A program made the translations under genes and the position numbers. DNA of 64,000 bases from Ampelocalamus luodianensis (lineage: Eukaryota > Streptophyta > Magnoliopsida > Poales > Poaceae), in assembly GCA_036346255.1 (NCBI GenBank), contig CM070632.1, forward strand, positions 47,256,896 through 47,320,895. Reading direction: 5' to 3'. A model generated the notes under the pieces. That model ran no database searches. It was not told where the DNA came from and saw only the letters and a program-made list of their open reading frames with translations. Below are positions 1 to 12,475 of the stretch, piece by piece; the first letter of the stretch is position 1; each line of letters starts with the position of its first letter.

Positions 1-3000
1 ACATTAAGCAAAGCACCGAGTACAAAGATTGTCTTTGTACCCGCAAGACCGACGTGTGAACTAGCGCACTGTTCATATGCTACATGCGAGCTTGTCAGTG
101 GAGGCCATATGTTTCATTTGCATAAAGCCAATTTTCATTTGCAATAAGGTAATCTGGTTTTAAAGGCAAGTTTGCAATTCATTTTTAAGATTGAAATAAC
201 GATAAGGATAATAATAACAAAAGCGAAAGATAAACAACCTAGAAGTGACTATCCCAATAGTCACCACAACAATAACACGAATCCCATTCGTACCACCCAT
301 CAAGTTTTAATTTAAATGTTGTAGTCTAGTTCTTGGGGCGTATCCGAGCGTGTCCATAACCTAGGGCGAGGCTATTCGAATAGTTTTAACCTGCAGGGTG
401 TACCAATGTACCCACACTTGCATCGCCTTTAAGCCAAAACACACTTAGAAGGTATCTTTGTACGGCTAAGTCCTACGAGACTTTTTCCAATATTGTGTAT
501 TAACTACGAGCCGCTCGTATGGATAGAAACCCATACGCTTACATGGTAAAGCCGAAAAGACAACTACCCACTCGGGATAAAGCTTTTGGACAACTACCAT
601 GCTCCCACCTCCGTCCCTCCTGCGACCTCCTGCGACCGGAGCCAATACACGCCAAAGTACTAGGTCAAGAGAGGTCCCATATACTCTAGTGTGGTTAGCA
701 CGCAAAATGCTCGATGCGGTGGCGCAAGTAACTCGGTCCTTAAGCGGCTCGGGCACCTTTCGGTCACACCCAACAGATCACACGACATACCATTGTGCCC
801 AAGTCTAAATTATTTTGTTTTCATTTTTAGTTTTGCAATTAAACATAGCGAAATGCTAAAACATAAAGCTATAGTAAATTTTGTGTGATCAAGGTTACCG
901 ACTAAAGTCGATAACCGCTTGATTCTACCGATAGCTAAGCATGTCTAAGCAAGTTGACCGGATCTACTAAGTGACAAGAGATCATCCAATGACCTTTAAT
1001 CACGACAAATAACCTAGGCTCGGGTAGTAGAGATCAATATTTTGTCTACAGGATATGCGACTACGGATTTAACTAACCAATTTAACACAAATTAAGCAAT
1101 GCATACATACAATTTGAAACAAAATATTAGATTTTAAAATCTTTGGGATAAACATGATCAAAGCGCTTGCACAGTTCTTTGTTGCTCGATATGGTGCGGA
1201 GGATCGTCCTCGGGGTTGCCGCAAATATCGAAGCCTAACGATCGAACAAAGCAGCGAATAAGAGCGAATAACAAGCAAAACTTCAAACATCAAATACAAA
1301 CACCAATATATACACCAAGGCTAGACTATCACAAAGAATGACAAATAATTGCTACAGAGACCCATCCACTCATTTGCTAGGTTAACCACAAAATCAAACT
1401 TCTAACATGCTTTAAACTTTGGACAAAGCTTTGATGGTGATTGTATGCACATCTATTATTTAATCATCAAGTTAACACATCAAAATCAGCTAGCTATCTG
1501 AAACCACTATTGTGGTGAGAGCACAAAATCTACAAGAAGGTATTGAAAGCATAACTAGCCAAGTATCCAACTAAGAAATGCTAAACAAAAATCTTCTACC
1601 TAAGATAGGATGCTAAGGACGCTCACTATTCATACCCCTAAGCATCACACCTAGATTTTGCAAGGCTAACAAGTTTCAACATTTGGCCACTACCCAAATC
1701 TTATAACACCGACAACTCAAAAGTACAGAGGCAAATAAAATGAGCGACTAACTATCCCTATGATCAAGCATGGCAATGAAGCTTAGAAACTTAAAGATAC
1801 CAACTAAATGATTTCATGCTAACCACCACAACAAAAGGAGGCATCAAGACTAACAAAACCTAATAACAAGCATGATACAAATTTTGATTACGACAACGAG
1901 ATAAAAATGACAACAGAGAAAAGCTACAAGGAAACTTGCACTAATATACTTTCAAACCTCAATTACAAACTTTGATCATGCATGAGAGTGAACTAAAGAA
2001 CAATCATAAGCATGATTAGCTAACTAATTGGTTTTGAAGGAGTGGGCCCCATCGAGACGGACAGAGAGGAGCACAAGCGAAAAAACAGAGGATCTCGGCG
2101 GCTCGGACTGGATTAAATCGCCGGCGGTGGGCGCGGCGAGGTGAAACCAAGGCCAAAATGGGTCGCCGGAGGATCATCAAGCCGTAGGTGGTCTCGAGGC
2201 GTGGGAGATGCGCTGCGGTGGCGGCGGCGGCGAGCTTGGCGGCGGCGGTGGGGTGACAAGGTGCGGCGCACTAGAGAGGAAGACAATGAAATTTAGCGTG
2301 CGCATGGGCATCGATGAGTTACCGGGAACTCACCGGTGTGCTGGCGGCGACAGAGAGGCACGGAGTGACCCGGCGAGAGCCGCAGCGGCGCAAGGCGATT
2401 AACGGCGGCGGAGCACGGGGTGAGCGAGAGGACACGAGTGAGTGGAGAAGAAAGGTGGAGTCGGTGGTGCTCACCGAGCGAAGAATTGGTGGAGCTCACC
2501 GGAGAAGATGCGGCGGTGGAAAAGGCGGTTTCGGCGGACTTGGAGAAGAAAGTCCACGCGCAGCTCCACGGACGATGAATCTGAAATTCCTTGAGGGTTT
2601 ACTTCCACGGGATGCTAGGCACACCGTGGCGCTTCTCGGCGATGGCCGGAGCTCACGGAGTGGTGAAATGCTCGAGCGGCGGCGGCGCTACGGCTCTGGA
2701 GCTCGATGGAGAAGAAAGGCAATGGAGGCAGCGAGGTAGGAAAACCCTCGATGGCTTTTGTAAGAGCGGCGGAGGCGGCGAGGTGAGCGGTGGGCGGTGA
2801 AAAGCCGGTGAAGCTAGGTGGCGGCGTGCATGCGTGGCGGCCGGCGAGAGCGCGAGCGGCGGTGCTTGTTGAGGCGGCGCGGCGGCGTGGCGAGGATGAC
2901 TGCGGTGGGTCCGCCTTGTCGGCGGCAACGACAAAGCAGCGCGAGCCCGAGTTAGACTTCGATCAATATCGCGCCGACCGTTGGATCTAAAGCGGACGGT

Positions 3001-3660
3001 GAGATTAGTGTATGCATTCGGACAGTCGGTTGCATGCGCGCCGTGGATCGTTCGATCTTCATCGGACGATTCACGATCGATTGGACTTCGCGGCGGTGCA
3101 GCTAGTTGGCGCGACCGAACCAAATGTGCGAGTCGGACTCGAGCACGAGTTGGGTTGGGCAGAAACGATACTTTTAGAATTTGATTTAAAAGACAGAGAA
3201 GGTTTGGGAATTTTTAGAGGTAGCTCCTGAGCTCCAAAATTCCGAAATTTTTATGGCAGCTACTAGGGATAGAGGACAACCTTGTATAATTTTCCAGAAC
3301 TTTTATACACTGCATTGTTCTAGAAAAATTCACAAGCTGCTGTACAGGAGTTTGACCAGATTTCAAACAGAGTTGACTTGGCCATTTGAAATAGCAAACA
3401 AAATCTAAAAATTGTGAAATAATTCAGGAGGTAGACAGGATGATCAAGATGACAGGAAAAATATTCCTAGGGATGATCACAAGTTTGAAGGCTAAGAATG
3501 TGCTGACAACAATTTCCATTCACAAGAATTTAATTCTAGAAAATGGAAATTGCTAGGAAAAAATGTAGAAACTTTCAAATGATTTGAAGAGGCAACAAAA
3601 GTTTTATTTCTCCTCAAAATTTTACATTTGAAATACAAACCCTAAGTTAGGGCTGTTACA
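1..3660 (-). repeat. 3' LTR of the chromovirus (truncated by window edge)
   Basis: Nearly collinear copy of 8783-12475. It ends at 3660 with ...GGGCTGTTACA on the plus strand, directly against the polypurine tract. AT-rich stretches, for example 1440-1610, match the other LTR almost base for base, which implies a recent insertion. Most differences fall in GC-rich segments such as 2040-2400 and 2560-3000. The GC-rich stretch 2040-3130 contains many chance reading frames on both strands that are not genes. Confidence 0.93.
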
Positions 3661-3673
3661 AATCTCCCCCTTA
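3661..3673 (-). other. Polypurine tract of the chromovirus
   Basis: On the minus strand the sequence reads TAAGGGGGAGATT immediately before the LTR start TGTAACAGCCC. This is the position and composition expected for the plus-strand priming site of a gypsy element. The pol stop codon lies about 25 bp upstream. Confidence 0.9.
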
Positions 3674-3697
3674 CAGGAATCTCGGCAGAGATTACGA

Positions 3698-5225
3698 TCA
3701 ACTGAGGAGAAGAAGGATGGGTAATCGCTCGGAGGCGATCTTCCGCTCCCAAGTGGCTTCATCCTCGGAGTGGTTCGACCACTGAACCTTAAGGAACTTG
3801 ATCACACGGTTCCTTGTTACTGCGTTCGACTTCATCGAGGATACGAGCAGGCGCTCACGATAAGGCGGATCTTCCGCACATCGATATTTTCCAATGGTGT
3901 TTCCTCAGCGGAACACGGAGACACTTCTTCAATTGCGATACATGGAAAACATCGTGCACCCCTCGAGTGTAGCGGCAACTCCAACTTGTATGCAACAGCT
4001 TCCACTTTCTTGATGATGCGTCGGCGAGCATATCGAGGAGCGGTTGCCCTTGACAAAGCAGCGATGTCCTTCAAGGTGAGACTTTGAGATACACAAAGTC
4101 ATTGGTGAAACTCAGCTCACGGCGGCGGCGATCCGCATAGCTCTTACATGCGGGTGAGCTACGCGCGCAAGTGCTCACGAATCAAGCGCACTTGACTTTT
4201 CGCCTCATTGATCGAATCGGGCCAAGCGCCTTTCACGGTTTCGACCGGTTCAATGGTGTTCTGCGGCGCCTCCCATACAAAGCCTCAAGCGGTGCCATAC
4301 AGAGACTAGCTGGAAAGCTGTTGTTGTAGGAGAACTCGGCAAGTGGTAGGCACTTCTCCCAATTCTTCCCATAGGAAAGAACACAAGCACGGAGCATGTC
4401 TTCAAGCACTGGTTGACGCGCTCCGTCGACCATCGATCACGAGGATGATAGGTGAAATGAATGAAAGACGGGTCCCCATGGCTTCTGCAGACTATGCCAA
4501 AACCGAGAGGTGAGCAGAGAACCACGATCGACACAATTGTTCGTGGCACACCATGCGAGACTCTGTACGGGATATGTAAAGATCCGCTAAGCGATTCACA
4601 TCAATCTTGATCGCCTTTGGAAGGAAATGAGCCACCTTCGTCAATCGATCAATGATAACCCATAATGCATCCTTCCTGCGGAGTGCAGGCGGACCGGTGA
4701 CAAAATCCATGCCTCTGAATCCACTTCCATTACGGTATAGGTAAGGGTGAAGAAGACCATTGGACGCCGATGCTCGGCCTTGACACGACAACATATGTCA
4801 CATCGGCCACGAACACGGCAATCTCGCGCTTCATGCGAGTCCACGAGAATCTCGCGCGGATCTTGGTACATCTTGGTAGCCGGGATGGATGGACAAAGGC
4901 GAATCATGGGCTTCTTGAAGGATCAAATCCCGCCTTTCGGGGATCTTTGGGACCACGAGGCGCTGCCCAAACCATACAACACCGTGCTCATCCTCTGTGA
5001 AACACTTGGTGATCCATTCGATGTTTTGCTTGATTTTACCCACACCATCATCGATTCTTTGTCTTGCCTTGATTTGATCCACCAAGGTTGGTTGCACTGT
5101 CAGGCGATGAGGGAGCCGTGCTCGGCCAAACCCAAGTTGAGGCGCTGAAGTGCAAGAAGTGCGGTTCTTTGCTCTTGGATCCTCAAAGTATTGCAATACA
5201 CTTTTCGGCTAAGTGCATCGGCAAC
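3698..5225 (-). pseudogene. Chromovirus integrase with C-terminal chromodomain, frameshifted
   Basis: Minus-strand fragments in several frames together cover an integrase. The zinc-binding region includes PLSIHPGYQ near 4880-4910 and CDICCRVKAEHRRP near 4760-4810. The catalytic core includes ALWVIIDRLTKVAHFLP near 4610-4670 and CLPLAEFSYNNSF near 4300-4350. The extreme C terminus at 3698-3800 reads KVQWSNHSEDEATWER, a chromodomain signature that in this class of element is thought to guide insertion to particular chromatin. The frame changes at least six times, and several breaks fall where a CAG or CTG would be expected. As written the product is not translatable. The alternative explanation, that some breaks are consensus errors, is treated in the findings. 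Confidence 0.88.
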
Positions 5226-6900
5226 CACATTGGCTTTGCAGGATGATCACGAAGACCCATGTCATAATCTTTGATTAATTCTAGCCATCTCCTCTGCTGA
5301 GGTTCAGATCTGGTGAGTGAATAAGTATTTCAAACTCTTATGATCGAATACACCTCACGCGGTTTCAGATCAAATAATGCCGCCAAATCTTGAGTGCATG
5401 AACTCTGCGACAAGCTCTAAATCATGGGTGGGATAGTTGAGCTCATGAGGCCTCATTGCCTAGATGCATAGGCGCGCCTTGCCTTCTGCATAAGAACACA
5501 TCCGAGTCCCCGACGAGAGGCATCATAATAAATATCGAAGCTCTTGTGGATATCGGGAAGAGTAGGTGGAGTGAAGTCAATCATTGTTTGAGCTCACGAA
5601 AGCTCTCATCACAAGCAGAGGACCATACAAACTTCTTGTCCTTCTTGAGCAATTCGGTCATCGGCTGCGATCTTGGAGAAGTTCTCGATAAAGCGGCGAT
5701 AGTAGCCGCTAAACCAAGAAAACTCCGCACATCGATGGTGACTTGGTGTCCCAAGATAGAACATCGTGACCTTCTTTGGGATCCACGACTATGCCTCGGT
5801 GAAAGAACATGGCCCAAGAATGCCACTTCCTTCAACGAACTCACATTTCTTTGAACCGCATATAGTGGTGCTCCGCAATTTGCCCAAAACAATCTTGGAT
5901 GCTCGGCATGCTCTGCTTGATCTTGGAATAGATAAGAATATCATCAATAAAGACCACCACAAATTTATCCAAATACTCCATGAATCTTGAATTCATTAAG
6001 TTCATGAACAAAGTGGAGCATTGGTTAGGCCGAAGACATGGCGGTGTACTAAATGCGACCCATAACGAGTAGTGAAAGCCGTCTTGGAATATCCTCGATC
6101 GATCTCGACTGATGATACCCCATTCTCAAATCAATCTTTGAGAACACAGGCTCGGATCAAGCGATCGAGCAGATCATCGATGCGGGCGGAGGGTATTTGT
6201 TCTTCACCGTCACTTCATTGAGAGGGCGGTAATCAACACACATACGCAAAGTCTTGTCCTTCTTCTTCACAAAGATCACCGGACAACCCCAAGGAGATGG
6301 CGGGGCGGATGAAACCCTTTGCTTGGAGCTCACCAAGTGCTTCTTCAATTCTTCTAGCTCATTGGGAGGCATCCGATCGGCGCCTTGAAATCGGGCGATG
6401 CGGGCAACAACTTCGATGACAAACTCGGATCTCGAACCGGAGGCATCGAGGCAAATCTTCGGAAAGACATCCACAAAGTCGGATACTATGGGAACATCCC
6501 GAATTTGCAAGGTGGCCGCTTCTAATGCACATAGATGCGGCCGTGAAGGCTGCGCGAAATTCGACTGTTCGCTGAAGGGTGGTGAGGTAGACAATCTTCA
6601 CCGCACAATCGATTTGCCCCAAGTGTTGGGACAACCAATCCATGCCAAGAATCACATCGGACTTCTTTGGGTGGCGAATAAGATTTGCCAAAACCCCACT
6701 CCTTTGACTATGATAGGAACATCCCGACAACAGTAAATCGGCTCTCATTTCCGACCGGAGCGGATGAGCAAAGGAATTTCAAAGGAACACGTGAAGACCA
6801 CTAGCGAGCAAATGATCTTGAAATAAAAGAATGCGATGCTCGAATCAAATAATCTGCAGCGGGGCGAGAATTGACAAGAAGTGTACCAATCCGACATCGG
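5226..6900 (-). pseudogene. Chromovirus protease, reverse transcriptase and RNase H, frameshifted
   Basis: Read downward on the minus strand. The retropepsin segment carries DVILGMDWLSQHLGQID at about 6600-6660. RT motifs follow: [20 protein letters not shown] at about 6220-6280, NKYP just after it, and the FIDDILIYS catalytic box at about 5925-5960. KFVWSSACDESFRELKQ near 5585-5635 marks the RT to RNase H junction. Frame changes occur between nearly all of these motifs, including just before the SPWG motif and inside the palm region. The order PR-RT-RH upstream of integrase identifies Ty3/gypsy rather than copia. No intact open frame longer than about 145 codons remains. Confidence 0.88.
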
Positions 6901-6999
6901 CGCCTCCGAGCCTCCTCGGTGAAAAGTGGTTCACTCGACCGCTGCCGCACCACAGGTCTTGAATAATCTTACAGTGAGCGGTGACCGCTCCTGCCCGCG

Positions 7000-7958
7000 T
7001 CCTCCATTAGGGCGAGGGTGCTGCAACACTACGGCGAGCATTCGCATAATGGCCCTTGTTGTGGCAAAAAACAAGTCACCTCGGCGCCGGATTGCGGAGG
7101 CCGCTCTGTCTTGGATCGCGGCGCACGTGGTGGCTCACGGCTGCGGTGGGCGAGGAGCTGGTGCGAGATGGTCTCGGCGCGGTGGAGCAAAAGAGCGGGC
7201 CCGCGTGCCTTGGCCACCGAGGACGAACGAGGTGGTGTGAGTAGGCGATCGCCTCCCATTTGCGCTTGCGGGACTCGCCCAGCGCCTTTGCCTTATGCTC
7301 TGCAACGATGGCCTTATCTACCAAGGCCTGAAAGTCTGAGAAGTCCACAATAGATAGCTTGTCCTGCAGCTCCTCGGACAAGCCATCCATAAACTTCTCC
7401 TGCTTAGCCTCATCTGAGGCCACCTCACCCGGAGCATAACGAGCCAGATGATTGAACTCGTAAAGGTACTCCGTCACAGATTTGCGCCCTTGCTTGAGCG
7501 CGAGGAACTCCTTTTTCTTGACTTCATCAAGGCCATGCGGGATGTGGGCCCGACAAAGTCGCCGGAACTCCTCCCACGCGACCACATGGCCCGCGGCTGC
7601 ATGGCGAGATAGTTCTCCCACTATGAAAGTGCCGCGCCCTCAAGGCGGTGGGGACGCGAAGAGTGCCTTATCTGCGCGCGGCGAGCTATGTTGAGCTTCG
7701 CTCAACCATGCGCGACCAATCATCCGCATCGAGAGGGTCCTCGAGGCGGGAGAAAGTCGGCGGTGCGTGCGGAGGAACTCTGCAAGTCCCCGCGAGTGCG
7801 GTGGCGCCACCACCGGCGAGTGGAGGTATTCCTAGCAATAACCTCCAAGATGCGCGTCGGTCCATGCGGTTTCGCTCGATCGGCGAGCACCTCACCATGG
7901 TCGGAGGAGGAAGCTCCTCATCATGACCACTTCTTGGCGCCACGCGTTCTCCGGCCAT
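7000..7958 (-). pseudogene. Chromovirus gag, partly intact
   Basis: The longest continuous stretch (about 7230-7620) carries a retrotransposon gag core with WEEFRRLCRAHIPHGLDEVK, KQGRKSVTEYLYEFNHLARY and ELQDKLSIVDFSDFQALVDK. The probable start is the Met codon at 7956-7958, followed by a GC-rich N-terminal region in another frame. Near 7020-7075 a remnant CCHC knuckle can be seen in fragments (VTCF... and ...KGHYA-like spacing) but is broken. Gag would form the particle that packages element RNA. It is separated from the PBS by a leader of about 0.4 kb. Confidence 0.87.
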
Positions 7959-8357
7959 CTGTTTTACTAAGACAAGTTAGCAACAAATTTAAGAGCAAGA
8001 AAGCCAAAATTCATGAAAGCAGTCGAGAAACAAACACAAGCGGGATAAAGTTCGACCGGCAAAAATCGGACACATAACTACTCCCTTTACATCTTACCCT
8101 ATTATCCCCACAAGTTTTAGTTGGATTAAACTTCATGGTTCTCCCAAACTAATTCCACAGGTAGTAACTATCTTTTGAAAGGTGAAGAGAGAAACCAAGT
8201 TTCAAAACTTAAATTAGAGTAAGATGAGAGTAGAAAGCTAAGATAGGTAAGGAATAAAATCGAGAATCGCCTAGGTTTTCATAAACCTTTTATGATTTGA
8301 AGATAAGACTTTCAAAATATCCTAAGGACGACTATGCTTGGGTTACTACGGTCGAAT

Positions 8358-8369
8358 GGCTCGATACCA
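8358..8369 (-). other. Primer binding site (initiator Met tRNA type)
   Basis: The minus strand reads TGGTATCGAGCC four bases after the LTR terminus CA. The usual plant PBS for this tRNA is TGGTATCAGAGCC, so one A of a CAG is missing here. Position next to the LTR and the remaining match make the identification firm. Confidence 0.85.
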
Positions 8370-8373
8370 ACTT

Positions 8374-11300
8374 TGTGAGGACCCAGTTTATTTGGCTTGT
8401 AATGCTTAACCAACCACACGGTCCTAGCATCACAAATCAAATAAAGCGATCCTCGAGATATGTATACTTCGAGCGATACGCACCTCGTTACAAAATTAGA
8501 CAAGCAACTCCATTCAAAACATAGAGTCCAAACATTACACTACAAGCGGAAGATAAACAAATAGTAACAATTACAAACATAGGCCGATGTGCCACAAGAT
8601 ACACAAATAACAAGAACGACAATGAAGCAAAAGTGCCATAAGATGGCTATAAACAAAGCCAATCGCGTGCCTTCAACCCACAAGGCATCGACCGGACCGC
8701 CAAGACTAGTCGTCACCCACGGCGACAGCCTGACTCACGAAGTGAGGACCCCGAGGCTCACCTTCTTCCTCTCGCAACAAAACATTAAGCAAAGCACACG
8801 AGTACAAAGATTGTCTTTGTACCCGCAAGACCGACGTGTGAACTAGCGCACTGTTCATATGCTACATGCGAGCTTGTGCAGTGGAGGCCATATGTTTCAT
8901 TTGCATAAAGCCAATTTTCATTTGCAATAAGGTAATACAGCTTTAAAGGCAAGTTTGCAATTCATTTTTAAGATTGAAATAACGATAAGGATAATAATAA
9001 CAAAAGCGAAAGATAAACAACCTAGAAGTGACTATCCCAATAGTCACCACAACAATAGCACGAATCCCGTCTATTCGTACCACCCATCAAGTTTTAATTT
9101 AAATGTTGTAGTCTAGTTCTTGGGGCGTATCCAGCGTGTCCATAACCTAGGGCGAGGCTATTCGAATAGTTTTAACCTGCGCAGGTGTACCAATGTACCC
9201 ACACTTGATCGCCTTTAAGCCAAAACACACTTAGAAGGTATCTTTGCACGGCTAAGTCCTACGAGACTTTTTCCAATATTGTGTATTAACTACGAGCCGC
9301 TCGTATGGATAGAAACCCATACGCTTACATGGTAAAGCCGAAAAGACAACTACCCACTCGGGATAAAGCTTTTGGACAACTACCATGCTCCCACCTCCGT
9401 CCCTCTGCGACCTCCTGCGACCTGAGCCAATACACGCCAAAGTACTAGGTCAAGAGAGGTCCCATATACTCTAGTGTGGCTAGCACGCAAAATGCTCGAT
9501 GCGGTGGCGCAAGTAACTCGGTCCTTAAGCGACTCGGGCACCTTTCGATCACACCCAACAGATCACACCAAACATACCATTGTGCCCAAGTCTAAATTAT
9601 TTTGTTTTCATTTTTAGTTTTGCAATTAAACATAGCAGAAATGCTAAAACATAAAGCTATAGTAAATTTTGTGTGATCAAGGTTACCGACTAAAGTCGAT
9701 AACCGCTTGATTCTACCGATAGCTAAGCATGTCTAAGCAAGTTGACCGGATCTACTAAGTGACAAGAGATCATCCAGCGACCTTTAATCACAAACAAATA
9801 ACCTAGGCTCGGGTAGTAGAGATCAATATTTTGTCTACGAGGATATGCACTACTGGATTTAACTAACCAATTTAACACAAATTAAGCAATGCATACATAC
9901 AATTTAAACAAAATATTAGATTTTAAAATCTTGGGATAAACATGATCAAACCGCTTGCACAGTTCTTTGTTGCTCGATATGGTGCGGAGGATCGTCCTCG
10001 TGGTTGCCGCAAATATCGAAGCCTAACGATCGAACAAAACAATGAATAAGAACGAATAACACCCGCAAAACTTCAAACATCAAATACAAACACCAATATA
10101 TACACCAAGGCTAGACTATCACAAAGAATGACAAATAATTGCTACGAGACCCATCCACTCATTTGCTAGGTTAACCACAAAATCAAACTTCTAACATGCT
10201 TTAAACTTTGGATGAGCTTTGATGGTGATTGTATGCACATCTATTATTTAATCATCAAGTTAACACATCAAAATCAGCTAGCTATCTGAAACCACTATTG
10301 TGGTGAGAGCACAAAATCTACAAGAAGGTATTGAAAGCATAACTAGCCAAGTATCCAACTAAGAAATGCTAAACAAAATCTTCTACCTAAGATAGGATGC
10401 TAAGGACTTTCGGCTATTCATACCCCTAAGCATCACACCTAGATTTTGCAAGGCTAACAAGTTTCAACATTTGGCCACTACCCAAATCTTATAACACCGA
10501 CAACTCAAAAGTACAGAGGCAAATAAAATGAGCGACTAACTATCCCTATGATCAAGCATGGCAATGAAGCTTAGAAACTTAAAGATACCAACTAAATGAT
10601 TTCATGCTAACCACCACAACAAAAAGGAGGCATCAAGACTAACAAAACCTAATAACAAGCATGATACAAATTTTGATTCATCGACAACGAGATAAAAATG
10701 ACAACAGAGAAAAGCTACAAGGAAACTTGCACTAATATACTTTCAAACCTCAATTACAAACTTTGATCATGCATGAGAGTGAACTAAAGAACAATCATAA
10801 GCATGATTAGCAGCTAACTAATTGGTTTTGAAGGAGGCCCCACCGCATCGACGGACAGAGAGGAGCACTGGCGAAAAGAACAGAGGATCTCGGCGGCTCT
10901 GGACTGGATTCGCCGCGGCGGTGGAGGCGCGCGAGGTGGAAACCAAGGCCAAAATGGGTCGCCGGAGGATCACCAAATCGTAGGTGGTCTCGCGGCGCGG
11001 AGATGCGCTGCGGTGGCGCGGCGACGAGCTTGGCGGCGGCGGTGGGGTGACAAGGTGCGGATCGCACTAGAGAGGAAGACAATGAAATTTAGCGTGCGCA
11101 TGGGCATCGATGAGTTACCGAGAACTCACCGGTGTGCTTGGCGACGACAGAGAGGCACCGAGTGACGGCGGCGAGAGCCACGGCGGCGCAAGGCGATTAA
11201 CGGCGACAGGCACAGGGTGAGCGAGAGGACACGAGTGAGTGGAGAAGAAAGGTGGAGTCGGTGGTGCTCACCGAGCGAAGAATTGGTGGAGCTCACCGGA

Positions 11301-12475
11301 GAAGATGCGGCGGTGGAAAAGGCGGTTTCGGCGGACTTGGAGAAGAAAGTCCGCGCGGCTCCACGCACGATGAATCCTGAAATTCCTTGAGGGGTTTACT
11401 TCCACGGGATGCTAGGCACACCGTGGCGCTTCTCGGCGATGGCCGGAGCTCACCGGAGTGGTGAAATGCTCGGAAGCGCGGCGGCGCTACGGCTCCGGAG
11501 GCTCGATGGAGAAGAAAGGCAATGGAGACGAAACGAGGTAGGAAAACCCTCGATGGCTTTTGTAGGAGCGGCGGAGGCGGCGAGGTGAGGCGGTGGCGGT
11601 GAAAAGACCGGTGAAGCTAGGTGGCGTGCAGTGCATGTGTGGCCGGCGAGCCGAGCGCAGCGGCGAAGTGCGGCCGAGGCTGGCGGCGGCGTGGCGCGGG
11701 ATGACTGCGGTGGGTCCGCCTTGTCACGGCAAAGAAACAAAGCGGCGCGAGCCCGAGTTAGACTCGATCAATATCGCGCGACCGTTGGATCAAAACGGAC
11801 GGCTGAGATTAGTGTATGCATTCGGACAGGTCGGTTGCATGCGCGCACGTGGATCGTTCGATCTTCATCGGACGGTTACGATCGATTGGACTCGCGCGCG
11901 GTGCAGCTAGTTGACGCGACCGAACCAAATGTGCGAGTCGGACTCGAGCACGAGTTGAGTTCGGCCGAGGAACGATATTTTTAGAATTTGATTTAAAAGA
12001 CAGAGAAGGTTTGGGAAATTTTAGAGGTAGCTCCTGAGCTCCAAAAATTCCGAAATTTTTATGGCAGCTACTAGGGACAGAGGACAACCTTGTATAATTT
12101 TTCCAGAACTTTTTATACACTGCATTGTTCTAGAGAAAATTCACAAGCTGCTGTACAGGGAGTTTGACCAGATTTCAAACAGAGTTGACTTGGCCATTTG
12201 AAATAGCAAACAAAATCTAAAAATTGTGAAATAATTCAGGGAGGTAGACAGGATGATCAAGATGACAGGAAAAATATTCCTAGGGGATGATCACAAGTTT
12301 GAAGGCTAAGAATGTGCTGACAACAATTTCCATTCACAAGAATTTAATTCTAGAAAATGGAAATTGCTAGGGAAAAATGTAGAAACTTTCAAATGATTTG
12401 AAGAGGCAACAAAAGTTTTTATTTCTCCTCAAAATTTTACATTTGAAATACAAACCCTAAGTTAGGGCTGTTACA
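8374..12475 (-). repeat. 5' LTR of the chromovirus, complete
   Basis: 4102 bp, starting TGTGAGGACC on the plus strand and ending GGGCTGTTACA, so TG...CA on the minus strand. It is followed by gacaa, the visible half of the 5 bp target duplication. It contains the same GC-rich block (10840-11960) as the other LTR. A block around 9130-9210 with CTATTCGAATAG is shared, in the opposite orientation, with the solo LTRs at 18006 and 49442, which shows that these LTR families are related. Confidence 0.95.

Larger units (their letters stand above)
1..12475 (-). mobile_element. Chromovirus (Ty3/gypsy, Tekay/Del-like) LTR retrotransposon, left end outside window
   Basis: Two long direct repeats (1-3660 and 8374-12475) flank a 4.7 kb internal region whose minus strand carries gag, protease, RT, RNase H, integrase and a C-terminal chromodomain in that order, the gypsy order. 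The LTR begins TGTAACAGCCC and ends GGTCCTCACA when read on the minus strand. A polypurine tract lies at 3661-3673 and a primer binding site resembling the initiator-Met type at 8358-8369. Position 1 aligns with about 8783, so roughly 0.4 kb of the left LTR lies outside the window and the target duplication can be seen only on the right (gacaa, 12476-12480). The chromodomain together with LTRs of about 4 kb points to the Tekay/Del clade; this assignment is inferred. Alternating frames break the coding region. Confidence 0.95.

Noticed and set aside
2314..3123. Genes in the GC-rich part of the chromovirus LTR
   Set aside because: Overlapping frames on both strands with biased composition. Homologous frames in the other LTR are shifted or absent.
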